In this document: piece by piece, positions 1 through 6,174 of the stretch
Layout of the letters: each line of letters begins with the position of its first letter
Numbering within the stretch: the stretch's first letter is position 1
DNA from: UBA4717 sp045536775
GTDB taxonomy: Bacteria; Bacillota; Clostridia; Oscillospirales; CAG-272
Direction of reading: 5' to 3'
Assembly (NCBI GenBank): GCA_045536775.1
Contig: JAZSOD010000084.1
Span: 1-14,391 of the forward strand
DNA: 14,391 nucleotides
Notes under the pieces: generated by a model
The model's database searches: none
What the model saw: only the letters and a program-made list of their open reading frames with translations
Told to the model about the DNA's origin: nothing
Made by a program: the position numbers and the translations under genes

Positions 1-1
1 T

Positions 2-241
2 AGCGCGAAAATAAACGCATCGCGTGGGATTCCAAAGGGACGGGGACGCCCCCGCGGGCAAACAGCGCGTGGAGTCAGCGGCAGGTGAGATATCAACCCA
101 TACCGCCAACATTGGCAGAAATTTGGGCGGCGGGAGCAAGCCCCCGCCCTACGATGCAAATTTCAAATCTCATTACTTGATTATGCGCCCACGATTTCAC
201 ACAGCGTGTAAATAAACGCATCGCGTGGGATTCCAAAGGGA
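2..241. repeat. Imperfect 39-bp direct repeat, two copies
   Basis: Positions 2-40 and 203-241 are direct copies at a 201-bp offset; 9-40 and 210-241 are identical over 32 bases, and the outer 7 bases differ at two positions. Beyond the shared part the sequences diverge: the first copy runs into a GC-rich stretch (GGGG-ACG-CCCC), the second into a CCAAAGGGA/TCCCTTTGG hairpin. No gene is supported here. This is a non-coding repeat unit; its origin is unknown. Confidence 0.8.
129..171 (-). repeat. GC-rich hairpin repeat with AT flank
   Basis: Positions 129-153 are an exact 25-nt inverted copy of 4382-4406. The core pairs GGCGGG (129-134) with CCCGCC (143-148). The adjoining 14 nt at 158-171 (AAATTTCAAATCTC) recur exactly, inverted, at 12774-12787 beside another hairpin and with two mismatches at 4564-4577. 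The repeat unit therefore includes a flank as well as the palindrome. Confidence 0.8.
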
Positions 242-253
242 GTATCCCTTTGG
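233..253. repeat. 9-bp hairpin CCAAAGGGA/TCCCTTTGG
   Basis: A perfect 9-bp inverted repeat (233-241 with 245-253) around a 3-nt loop, starting inside the second copy of the direct repeat. No T-run follows, so it does not look like a terminator. It is part of the non-coding repeat block. Confidence 0.65.
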
Positions 254-266
254 CGAGGAGAGGATA

Positions 267-297
267 TCTAAGGAGAGGCAGCGAGCCTCTCCTTAGA
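267..297. repeat. 13-bp hairpin TCTAAGGAGAGGC/GCCTCTCCTTAGA
   Basis: Perfect 13-bp arms (267-279 and 285-297) with a 5-nt loop AGCGA. A second hairpin, TTTCTGT (313-319) with ACAGAAA (324-330), follows. Neither has a T-tract on either strand. From my recollection, similar palindromes are scattered between genes in uncultured clostridia; this was not checked against any database. Confidence 0.65.
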
Positions 298-364
298 CGG
301 ATCTTTGGTTCGTTTCTGTCCGTACAGAAATGAACACCCCTCGTTAAACAAACGCCTTTAGCAA

Positions 365-396
365 ACAAAAACCGACGGTCTATTAAACCGTCGGTT
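365..396 (-). terminator. Rho-independent terminator of proS
   Basis: Read on the minus strand, a 10-bp perfect stem AACCGACGGT/ACCGTCGGTT (arms 370-379 and 387-396, 7-nt loop) is followed by TTTTTGTTTGC. It lies about 20 nt past the proS stop codon. Confidence 0.85.
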
Positions 397-414
397 AATC
401 TTATCTCGTAAAAA

Positions 415-1854
415 TCAATACGCCTTGCCCCAGTAAACAAGCTTGTGTGCAGGCTTGCCACAGCAAATACACTTGTCGTCAACGGGCGCGTTGTCCTCAA
501 ACGGCATACATCTCGAGGAAACGTCCGCAAGCTCCTTGAGCTTAAGCTCACACTCGAGCTCGCCGCACCACATAGCCTTGATGTAACCGGGCTTTGTCTT
601 TGCGGTCTCGATAAAGCTGTCGAGCTCTGTTTCAACGAACGTCATATTATTGCGTCTTTCGAGAGCAGAATTGTAGAGGCTCTCGGTGATGGTGTCGAGA
701 AGCGCGGGAATTGCGGTTTCAAGCTCGTCAAGAGAAACGAAGCTCTTTTCTCTGTTGTCACGTCTTACGAGAACGCACTTGTTTTCGTCGATATCTCTCG
801 GACCGATCTCAAGTCTGAGCGGAACACCGCGCATTTCGTGCTCGGCGAACTTCCAGCCGGGAGTATTGTCGCTGTCGTCGATCTCGACTCTGAACACCTT
901 TTTAAGTCTGTCGTAAAGCCCGTTTGCCTTTTCAAGCACGCCTTCCTTGTGCTGCTGGATCGGAACGATAACTACCTGAGTCGGCGCGATGTTCGGAGGA
1001 AGCACAAGACCGTTGTTGTCGCCGTGACACATAATGATAGCACCTATCATACGGGTTGACACGCCCCACGAGGTCTGGTGGCAGTACTTTATCTGATTGT
1101 CGCGGTCGAGGTACTGAATATCGAACGCCTTGGCGAAGCCGTCGCCGAAGTTGTGGGAGGTACCGCCCTGAAGCGCCTTACCGTCGTGCATAAGAGCTTC
1201 GACCGTGTAAGTAGCGTTAGCGCCCGCGAACTTTTCTTTATCCGTCTTTCTTCCCTTGATAACTGGTATGCCGAGATCCTTTTCAAAGAAATCCGCATAC
1301 ACGTTAAGCATTCTGAGTGTCTCTGCCTCTGCCTCTTCTGCAGTTGCGTGCATGGTGTGACCCTCCTGCCAGAGGAACTCGCGGTTACGAAGGAAGGGAC
1401 GTGTGGTCTTTTCCCATCTTACAACGCTGCACCACTGATTATAGAGCTTGGGAAGGTCGCGGTAGGAACGGATTATGTTGGAGTAATGCTCACAGAAAAG
1501 AGTCTCGGAGGTAGGTCTTACGCACATACGCTCCTGAAGCGGCTCGCTGCCGCCGTGAGTTACCCACGCAACCTCGGGCGCAAAGCCCTCAACGTGATCC
1601 TTTTCCTTGTTTAAGAGCGACTCGGGAATGAACATAGGCATATATACGTTCTTGTGTCCCGTCTCCTTGAACTTTCCGTCGAGAATCTTCTGAATGTTTT
1701 CCCAGATAGCGTAACCGTACGGACGGAATATCATACAGCCCTTAACGCTTGAGTAGTCGATAAGGTCGGCTTTCTTAACTATATCTGTGTACCATTGTGC
1801 AAAATCGTCCTTCATAGAGGTGATCTGCTCAACCATTTTCTTATCCTGTGCCAT
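415..1854 (-). CDS. proS: Prolyl-tRNA synthetase, archaeal/eukaryotic-type (ProS type 3)
   Basis: Class II synthetase that charges tRNA-Pro with proline in the cytosol; 479 aa. Visible class II landmarks are RPTSET, the motif 2 loop RNREFLWQEGHT, and the motif 3 region with WGVSTRMIGA and HGDNNGLVLPP. The large bacterial editing insertion is absent and the protein has the C-terminal extension of the archaeal-type form, with likely zinc ligands C430/C435 and C462/C465 and the typical aromatic/Lys-rich end GKAY. A start at 1893 would add 13 residues, but that codon sits at the predicted transcription start. The start at 1854 has an AAAGGA Shine-Dalgarno and begins MAQDKK, so I chose it. It is a single-gene unit divergent from ylxM, with its own promoter and terminator. 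The 5' leader is only about 40 nt, too short for a T-box. Confidence 0.96.
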   Translation of the reverse strand: MAQDKKMVEQITSMKDDFAQWYTDIVKKADLIDYSSVKGCMIFRPYGYAIWENIQKILDGKFKETGHKNVYMPMFIPESLLNKEKDHVEGFAPEVAWVTHGGSEPLQERMCVRPTSETLFCEHYSNIIRSYRDLPKLYNQWCSVVRWEKTTRPFLRNREFLWQEGHTMHATAEEAEAETLRMLNVYADFFEKDLGIPVIKGRKTDKEKFAGANATYTVEALMHDGKALQGGTSHNFGDGFAKAFDIQYLDRDNQIKYCHQTSWGVSTRMIGAIIMCHGDNNGLVLPPNIAPTQVVIVPIQQHKEGVLEKANGLYDRLKKVFRVEIDDSDNTPGWKFAEHEMRGVPLRLEIGPRDIDENKCVLVRRDNREKSFVSLDELETAIPALLDTITESLYNSALERRNNMTFVETELDSFIETAKTKPGYIKAMWCGELECELKLKELADVSSRCMPFEDNAPVDDKCICCGKPAHKLVYWGKAY

Positions 1855-1898
1855 GTTTATTATCCTTTCGTGATAAATCTGATAAAAATCCATACTAT

Positions 1899-1927
1899 AT
1901 TATATATGTTTATTCCCGATATGTCAA
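1899..1927 (-). promoter_or_regulatory. Sigma-A promoter of proS
   Basis: On the minus strand, TTGACA (1922-1927) and TATAAT (1899-1904) are separated by exactly 17 bp: a perfect consensus. Transcription should start near 1892, which rules out the ATG at 1893 as a normal start codon. Confidence 0.9.
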
Positions 1928-1950
1928 GAATTTTGAAAAAACTCTTGACA
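1922..1950. repeat. Inverted repeat formed by two -35 regions
   Basis: TGTCAAGA (1922-1929) and TCTTGACA (1943-1950) are perfect 8-bp arms separated by 13 bp. Each arm contains the TTGACA box of one of the divergent promoters plus the preceding TC. It may simply be two identical strong -35 regions back to back, or it may double as an operator. Confidence 0.8.
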
Positions 1951-1973
1951 AAGAGATCAGGCTGTGCTACAAT
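1945..1973 (+). promoter_or_regulatory. Sigma-A promoter of ylxM-ffh-rpsP-khpA
   Basis: TTGACA (1945-1950), a 17-bp spacer, then TACAAT (1968-1973), preceded by TG at 1965-1966 (extended -10). Start is expected near 1980, giving a leader of about 30 nt before the YlxM start. Confidence 0.9.
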
Positions 1974-2009
1974 GTGTAAAGTAATTTGCTTTACACCACG
2001 GTGACGATT

Positions 2010-2357
2010 ATGAAAATAAAGGATCTTGAAATCGGATATCTCTTTGATTTTTACGGCGAGCTCCTTTCAGTGCGTCAGAGAGAAATATTTTCCCTCTATT
2101 ATAACGAGGACCTGTCTCTCTCGGAGGTTGCCGAGCAGGTGGGAATAACCAGACAGGGAGTGCGCGATACGGTAAAGAAGGCCGAGGAGCAGCTTGTATC
2201 CCTCGAAGAAGCTCTCGGACTCGCGGCAAGATTCGGGGAGATCTCGAAAAAGTCCGACGGTATTATAAAAAAGCTTGAAAAAATGAAGGCTTCGCAGACT
2301 GATCTGACGGAGCTTGACGAGATAATTTCAGAGGTCAGAGGCCTCGCAGAACTTTAA
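2010..2357 (+). CDS. ylxM: YlxM/UPF0122 family SRP-associated helix-turn-helix protein
   Basis: Small 115-aa protein of the YlxM family, encoded next to ffh in most Bacillota and reported in some species to stimulate the SRP GTPase. The N-terminal half resembles a sigma-70 region 4 helix-turn-helix: an LSVRQREIFSLYY helix, then LSLSEVAEQVGITRQGVRDTV. The C-terminal half is a Leu/Lys/Glu-rich helix. The start at 2010 (MKIKDLE) is preceded by GGTGA at 6-nt spacing; an in-frame start at 1986 has no ribosome site and would lie only a few bases after the transcription start. First gene of the unit; ffh begins 15 nt after its stop. Confidence 0.93.
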   Translation: MKIKDLEIGYLFDFYGELLSVRQREIFSLYYNEDLSLSEVAEQVGITRQGVRDTVKKAEEQLVSLEEALGLAARFGEISKKSDGIIKKLEKMKASQTDLTELDEIISEVRGLAEL

Positions 2358-2372
2358 CACGTGGAGGCGTAA

Positions 2373-3722
2373 ATGTTCCAGAGCCTTTCAGATAAGCTTG
2401 CGGCGGCGTTCAAGAAATTCAAGAGCCGCGGTAAGCTCACAGAAAAGGACGTCAAGGAGGGAATGCGTGAGATAAAGCTTGCGCTTCTCGAGGCAGACGT
2501 CAGCTTCAAGGTGGTCAAGGACTTTATAAAGACGGTAAGCGAGAGAGCAGTGGGCTCCGAGGTGCTTGAAAGTCTCATGCCCGCCCAACAGCTTATAAAA
2601 ATAGTAAACGAGGAGCTGACTGCCCTGATGGGCACCACCAACTCCAAGCTTAATATATCCTCTCGCCCGCCCACAGTTGTTATGATGGTGGGACTTCAGG
2701 GCGCAGGTAAGACCACCCACGCAGGCAAGCTTGCGGGAATGTATAAGAAGCAGGGAAAGAGACCGTTGCTGGTTGCCTGCGACGTGTACCGTCCTGCCGC
2801 TATAAAGCAGCTCGAGGTGGTGGGCGCACAGCTTGAAATTCCTGTTTTCTCGCTCGGCGATAAGGTAAGTCCGGTTGAGATAGCCAAGGCGGGTATCGAG
2901 CACGCAAAGCGCCACGGACACGATATGGTGTTCATTGATACGGCAGGAAGACTTCACGTTGACGAGGTGCTGATGAAGGAGCTTTCCGACATCAAAGCCG
3001 AAACCGATCCTGCTGAAATACTCCTTGTTGTCGACTCGATGACGGGTCAGGACGCGGTGAACGTGGCGGAGAGCTTCAACGAGCTTCTCGACATCACGGG
3101 AGTTGTCCTCACAAAGCTTGACGGCGACACCCGAGGCGGTGCGGCGCTGTCCGTGCGTCACGTAACTGGTAAGCCGATAAAGTTCGTGGGTACTGGTGAA
3201 AAGCTCGATATGATAGAGCCCTTCCACCCCGACAGAATGGCGTCGAGAATTCTCGGAATGGGCGACGTGCTTTCACTTATCGAAAAGGCTCAGCAGAATT
3301 TTGACGAAAAGAAGGCTGAGGAGCTTGAACGTAAGATGAGAGAGCAGAAATTTACTCTCTCGGACTTTCTCGAGCAGTTTGAAAGCATCAGAAATATGGG
3401 TCCCCTCGATCAGCTTCTCGGTATGATGCCGGGAGTCAACGCATCTGCACTCAAGGACGCGAACGTTGACGAAAAGCAGATAAAGAGGATCGAGGCGATA
3501 ATCCTCTCAATGACGCCCGAGGAGAGAGAAAACGCGTCCATCATCAACGCGTCGAGAAAAAAGCGCATCGCGGACGGCTGCGGACTCAAGGTAGAGGACG
3601 TAAACAGACTTCTCAAGCAGTATGACCAGATGTGCAAGATGATGAAGCAGTTTACCGGCGGAAATATGAACAAGATGGCTCGCCGCTTCGGTAAAAAAGG
3701 TATGTTTAATATGCCGTTCTGA
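2373..3722 (+). CDS. ffh: Signal recognition particle protein Ffh (SRP54)
   Basis: GTPase subunit of the bacterial SRP. It binds the 4.5S/6S RNA and signal sequences of nascent membrane proteins and docks with FtsY. It is 449 aa, normal for the family. The N domain spans about residues 1-95. The G domain (about 96-295) has GLQGAGKT (107-114), DTAGR (189-193), TKLDGDTRGG (247-256) and GTGEKLD (273-279). The methionine-rich M domain (about 325-449) has the LGMMPG segment and the RNA-binding region near GCGLKVEDVNRLLKQY, and ends in a basic Met-containing tail. GTGGAGG lies 5 to 8 nt upstream of the ATG. It is followed by rpsP after 56 nt. Confidence 0.98.
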   Translation: MFQSLSDKLAAAFKKFKSRGKLTEKDVKEGMREIKLALLEADVSFKVVKDFIKTVSERAVGSEVLESLMPAQQLIKIVNEELTALMGTTNSKLNISSRPPTVVMMVGLQGAGKTTHAGKLAGMYKKQGKRPLLVACDVYRPAAIKQLEVVGAQLEIPVFSLGDKVSPVEIAKAGIEHAKRHGHDMVFIDTAGRLHVDEVLMKELSDIKAETDPAEILLVVDSMTGQDAVNVAESFNELLDITGVVLTKLDGDTRGGAALSVRHVTGKPIKFVGTGEKLDMIEPFHPDRMASRILGMGDVLSLIEKAQQNFDEKKAEELERKMREQKFTLSDFLEQFESIRNMGPLDQLLGMMPGVNASALKDANVDEKQIKRIEAIILSMTPEERENASIINASRKKRIADGCGLKVEDVNRLLKQYDQMCKMMKQFTGGNMNKMARRFGKKGMFNMPF

Positions 3723-3745
3723 AATAGTTCGGTGATTAATATAAT
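3717..3745 (+). promoter_or_regulatory. Possible weak internal promoter before rpsP
   Basis: The 56-nt ffh-rpsP gap is very AT-rich and contains a perfect TATAAT (3740-3745). The best -35 at 17 bp is TTCTGA (3717-3722), which overlaps the ffh stop and matches consensus poorly (3 of 6), and there is no TG extension. An extra promoter for the abundant ribosomal protein is plausible but unproven. Confidence 0.25.
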
Positions 3746-3778
3746 TTTATTTTTATAAATTTTTGGAGGTCATTAAAA

Positions 3779-4024
3779 ATGGCAGTAAAGATCAGACTCA
3801 GAAGAATGGGTATGAAGAAGAACCCCATCTACCGCGTAATCGTAGCAGATTCCAGAAGTCCCCGTGACGGTAAGTTCATCGAGGAGATCGGTTTCTACAA
3901 CCCCCTCGTTAACCCCGCAGAATTCAAGGTTGACCCCGACAAGGTAAAGACCTGGATCAAGAACGGCGCACAGCCCACAGAAACAGTTAAGAGCCTTCTC
4001 AAGAAGAACGGTATCATTGACTGA
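3779..4024 (+). CDS. rpsP: 30S ribosomal protein S16
   Basis: 81-aa S16, a small-subunit protein that binds 16S rRNA early in assembly. It has the family N-terminus MAVKIRLRRMGMKKNPIYR, then VVADSR-like IVADSRSPRDGKFIEEIGFYNP, and the C-terminal helix that starts at VKTWIKNGAQPT. It has a strong TTGGAGG Shine-Dalgarno and a narrow codon set (many CCC, GAC, AAG, AAC codons), as expected of a highly expressed gene. It lies between ffh and khpA, as in Bacillus. Confidence 0.98.
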   Translation: MAVKIRLRRMGMKKNPIYRVIVADSRSPRDGKFIEEIGFYNPLVNPAEFKVDPDKVKTWIKNGAQPTETVKSLLKKNGIID

Positions 4025-4043
4025 TTTTCCGGAGGAAGATTAA

Positions 4044-4280
4044 ATGCTTGATCTTAAGCAGACTCTTTGCGACATCGTTAAGGCGATAGTTGACGACCCG
4101 AGCAGCATCAGCATTACCGAAAGCGAGGAAAACGGTACCGTTAATCTCGAGCTCTCGGTAGCGCCCGATGATATGGGTAAGGTTATCGGTAAGCACGGAA
4201 GGATCGCAAAGGCTATCCGTACCGTTATGAAAGCTGCGGCAAACGCCGACGGCAAAAAGGTAACGGTAGAAATTAAGTAA
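4044..4280 (+). CDS. khpA: KH-domain RNA-binding protein KhpA (YlqC family)
   Basis: 78-aa single-KH-domain protein. The GXXG loop is visible as IGKHGRIAKAIR at about residues 48-59. In other Bacillota, KhpA pairs with KhpB/Jag (not in this window) and influences small-RNA binding and cell division or envelope growth. The gene follows rpsP by 19 nt with a CGGAGGAAG Shine-Dalgarno. In many relatives ylqD, rimM, trmD and rplS come next; here the unit stops at a terminator seven bases after the stop codon. Confidence 0.95.
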   Translation: MLDLKQTLCDIVKAIVDDPSSISITESEENGTVNLELSVAPDDMGKVIGKHGRIAKAIRTVMKAAANADGKKVTVEIK

Positions 4281-4286
4281 TTCTTA

Positions 4287-4326
4287 CAGAAAACACCGCT
4301 TCTCTAAAAAGAAGCGGTGTTTTCTG
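4287..4326. terminator. Rho-independent terminator after khpA, symmetric
   Basis: A perfect 16-bp stem (4287-4302 with 4311-4326) and an 8-nt loop TCTAAAAA. The GC-rich part is ACCGCTTC/GAAGCGGT; the T-run (TTTT) lies inside the descending arm and its A-run partner in the ascending arm, so it could work on either strand. Confidence 0.88.
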
Positions 4327-4370
4327 CCCCAAAAGGCATCACCTCTCCTCTGCATTCTCAGCACAGAAGT

Positions 4371-4406
4371 TAATTTCATAACGTAGGGCGGGGGCTTGCT
4401 CCCGCC
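4371..4406 (+). repeat. GTAGGG-type hairpin repeat
   Basis: TAATTTCAT (4371-4379) leads into a GTAGGGCGGGGG...CCCGCC hairpin. Positions 4382-4406 equal the inverse of 129-153 over 25 nt. The same TAATTTCAT-then-GTAGGG arrangement occurs at 12741-12756. A further ATGAAAT at 4419-4425 mirrors the ATTTCAT on the left, so the element has outer as well as inner complementary arms. Confidence 0.8.
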
Positions 4407-4437
4407 GCTTCGTTTTTATGAAATGACAATTCGTTTT

Positions 4438-4461
4438 GTAGGGGCGACCATTGGTCGTCCG
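4438..4461 (+). repeat. GTAGGGG hairpin repeat
   Basis: GTAGGGGCGACCATTGGTCG followed by TCCG. The arms GGGCGACC and GGTCGTCC pair with one G:T wobble. It is a second member of the GTAGGGG family with a different hairpin core. Confidence 0.7.
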
Positions 4462-4488
4462 TTTTTGATTTGTAAAAAATATTATTTC

Positions 4489-4505
4489 GGTGGGAGCAAG
4501 CCGCC
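4489..4505 (-). repeat. Degenerate copy of the GC-rich hairpin
   Basis: GGTGGGAGCAAGCCGCC matches the 129-148 core with one substitution and loss of a few C residues. It lacks the CCCTACG end, so it is a truncated or decayed copy. Confidence 0.55.
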
Positions 4506-4535
4506 TTGAGATAATTTTCAAATTCCACATCAAAC

Positions 4536-4577
4536 GGGCGAACTCAGTTCGCCCCTACGGCATAGATTTCAATTCTC
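4536..4577 (-). repeat. GTAGGGG hairpin repeat, inverted, with AT flank
   Basis: GGGCGAACT (4536-4544) and AGTTCGCCC (4546-4554) form a perfect palindrome, followed by CCTACGG and the AT flank AGATTTCAATTCTC (4564-4577), which matches the flank at 158-171 in 12 of 14 positions. On the minus strand it reads flank, GTAGGGG, hairpin. Confidence 0.7.
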
Positions 4578-4579
4578 TC

Positions 4580-4602
4580 GTAGGGGAGGCTATCAGCCTC
4601 CC
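4580..4602 (+). repeat. GTAGGGG hairpin repeat
   Basis: GTAGGGGAGGCTATCAGCCT then CCC: perfect 8-bp arms GGGAGGCT (4584-4591) and AGCCTCCC (4595-4602) with a 3-nt loop. It closes the 4371-4602 repeat cluster just upstream of the rbfA promoter. No coding sequence is supported between 4281 and 4775. Confidence 0.7.
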
Positions 4603-4657
4603 GCAAAAACGAACTTCTCTCCTAAAATGAACTCTCTTTGAAAATCTCGTGAATTTG

Positions 4658-4686
4658 TTGATTTTCTGCACATAATATGATATAAT
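4658..4686 (+). promoter_or_regulatory. Sigma-A promoter of the rbfA operon
   Basis: TTGATT (4658-4663), a 17-bp spacer and a perfect TATAAT (4681-4686) preceded by TG (extended -10, TGATATAAT). Predicted start is near 4693, leaving about 80 nt of leader before rbfA. This is the only convincing promoter seen for the eight genes that follow. Confidence 0.85.
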
Positions 4687-4775
4687 ATCTTTTATAGTAT
4701 AAGGGGAGATGTGCCCTTTGATAAATTTGTATAAAACAGCATATTGCAAAGCCGTAGCTGAAAGGAAAAATATAA

Positions 4776-5183
4776 ATGGCAGGATATAGAAAAGCAAGAA
4801 TAAACGACGAGACCGTAAAAGCTCTCTCGGTGATAATCAGAGAGGTCAAGGACTACAGGGTCGCAGGTGCGTTTGTGAGCATCACGGGCGCAGAGGTAAC
4901 TCCCGACTTAAAGTTTGCCAAGGTTTATTTCTCGGCAATGGGGTCGGACGCGAAGGAGGTCAAAAAGGGTCTCGAGAGCGCGGTCGGATTTATACGCCGC
5001 AGACTTGCTGAAACGCTTAACCTCAGAATAACCCCCGAGCTTAAGTTCTATGAGGACACCTCGATGGAATACGGCGCAAACATTTCAAGACTTCTTAACA
5101 AAATCGAGCCCGAGCTGAGAGCAGCTGAGGCTGCGGAGGCGGCAGAGAGGGCGGCACTTGAGGAAAGCCAGAATGAAGACTGA
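4776..5183 (+). CDS. rbfA: 30S ribosome-binding factor A
   Basis: 135-aa RbfA, a KH-like factor that binds the 16S rRNA 5' helix during late 30S maturation and helps cold adaptation. Family signatures are the N-terminal RKARINDETVKALSVIIREVKD, the VTPDLKFAKVYFSAMG strand and RITPELKFYEDTSMEYGANISRLL. After the conserved core the tail is Ala/Glu-rich. The Shine-Dalgarno is GAAAGGAAA. In many Bacillota it follows nusA-ylxR-ylxQ-infB; here it starts its own unit directly behind a repeat cluster. The next gene overlaps its 3' end by 11 nt. Confidence 0.97.
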   Translation: MAGYRKARINDETVKALSVIIREVKDYRVAGAFVSITGAEVTPDLKFAKVYFSAMGSDAKEVKKGLESAVGFIRRRLAETLNLRITPELKFYEDTSMEYGANISRLLNKIEPELRAAEAAEAAERAALEESQNED

Positions 5184-6162
5184 AGATATAAAGCTTATTT
5201 GCGATACGCTTGTCTTGTCGGACGGCATCCGCATAATAGGACACAAGACCCCCGACGGCGACGCCATCGGCTCGACCGCCGGACTTGCGGCGCTGCTTGA
5301 AGCGGCGGGGAAGCGAGTACAGGTGGTCTACCCCGACGAGCCTGCGGACAGACTTAAATTCATACTTTGTGGCAGAGGATACGCAACCCCCGACAATATG
5401 GACGCTTTTGTTCCGACTCTTACGGTTGCGCTTGACTGTGCCGCCGCTTCAAGACTCGGCTCACTTGAGGAGAGCGCTAATGAGGTTGCTCTTTCCATCG
5501 ATCACCACGAGGTATGCACACCTTTTGCAAAAAAGACGTTTACCGACGGCAATGCGTCCGCATCAAGCGAAATGGTGTATTTTATAGCACTTGAGCTTGT
5601 GCGCCGCGGAGTGGTCCGTGAAATTGATAAAAGCATCGCATATCCGCTTTATGCGGGAATAGCGTCGGATACGGGCAATTTCAAGTATTCCAACACAACT
5701 CCCGATACCCTGAGAATTTGCGCAGAGCTTCTCGATACGGGAATCGACAACGCGGAAATATCGCGTCTGCTTTTCGACACCCGTTCGCTTGATAAGCTGA
5801 AGGCGGAGTCGATAGCTGTGCAAAAGCTCGAGTTTTTTGCCGATGGTCTCGCGGCACTTGTTGCGATAGACGAGGACGTATTTATTTCAACCGGACTTAC
5901 ACGCGACGATTTTGACGATTCGGTGAATATTGCGCGGAAGATAGCAGGCGTCGAGGTGGGTGTATACGTAAGACCCGACCCCGCAGAGCACGGCAAATAT
6001 AAGGTCTCGCTAAGAGCAAACAGCTACGCAAACGTTGCGGAGATCGCGGCACTTCACGGCGGCGGCGGTCACGTGCGCGCGGCAGGCTGTACGCTCCTTG
6101 CCGACAGTATGGCGGCGGCAACGGAGATCATCAGAAAAGATATAGAAAACAATCTTTTATAA
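5173..6162 (+). CDS. nrnA: DHH/DHHA1 phosphoesterase, NrnA-type nanoRNase / pAp phosphatase
   Basis: 329-aa cytosolic manganese-dependent phosphoesterase. NrnA relatives degrade 2-5 nt RNA fragments and can dephosphorylate 3'-phosphoadenosine 5'-phosphate (or pGpG in some species). The metal-binding residues are visible: GHKTPDGD (23-30), D88 in ALDC, the DHH triad at 110-112, and D166 in SDTGNFKYSNT. The C-terminal DHHA1 motif GGGGHVRAAG is at 296-305. The ATG at 5173 is preceded by GAGGAAA at proper spacing and is preferred over an in-frame TTG at 5158. The 11-nt overlap with rbfA suggests translational coupling; rbfA-nrnA-truB is a conserved order. The exact substrate cannot be told from sequence. 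Confidence 0.94.
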   Translation: MKTEDIKLICDTLVLSDGIRIIGHKTPDGDAIGSTAGLAALLEAAGKRVQVVYPDEPADRLKFILCGRGYATPDNMDAFVPTLTVALDCAAASRLGSLEESANEVALSIDHHEVCTPFAKKTFTDGNASASSEMVYFIALELVRRGVVREIDKSIAYPLYAGIASDTGNFKYSNTTPDTLRICAELLDTGIDNAEISRLLFDTRSLDKLKAESIAVQKLEFFADGLAALVAIDEDVFISTGLTRDDFDDSVNIARKIAGVEVGVYVRPDPAEHGKYKVSLRANSYANVAEIAALHGGGGHVRAAGCTLLADSMAAATEIIRKDIENNLL

Positions 6163-6174
6163 AGGAGCGCTTTT

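Noticed and set aside
24..215. Small plus-strand frame in the left repeat block
   Set aside because: Its sequence is made of repeat units, with no ribosome site and no similarity to a known small protein.
93..635. Minus-strand open frame across the proS 3' end and the repeat block
   Set aside because: It overlaps proS in another frame, runs through the proS terminator and hairpin repeats, and encodes low-complexity Ser/Arg-rich sequence.
1855..1893. T-box or other riboswitch before proS
   Set aside because: The leader implied by the consensus promoter is only about 40 nt, too short for a specifier stem and antiterminator.
2388..3227. Long minus-strand open frame (279 codons) opposite ffh
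   Set aside because: It lies wholly antisense to an unambiguous ffh, has no recognisable domain or ribosome site, and its Leu/His-rich make-up is that of a mirror of a GC-biased gene.
4371..4602. CRISPR-like repeat spacing
   Set aside because: The units differ in sequence and orientation, spacing is irregular, and no cas gene is present.
4339..4849. Small minus-strand frames within and after the second repeat block
   Set aside because: They consist of repeat hairpins or run antisense through the rbfA promoter and start; no coding signal was seen.
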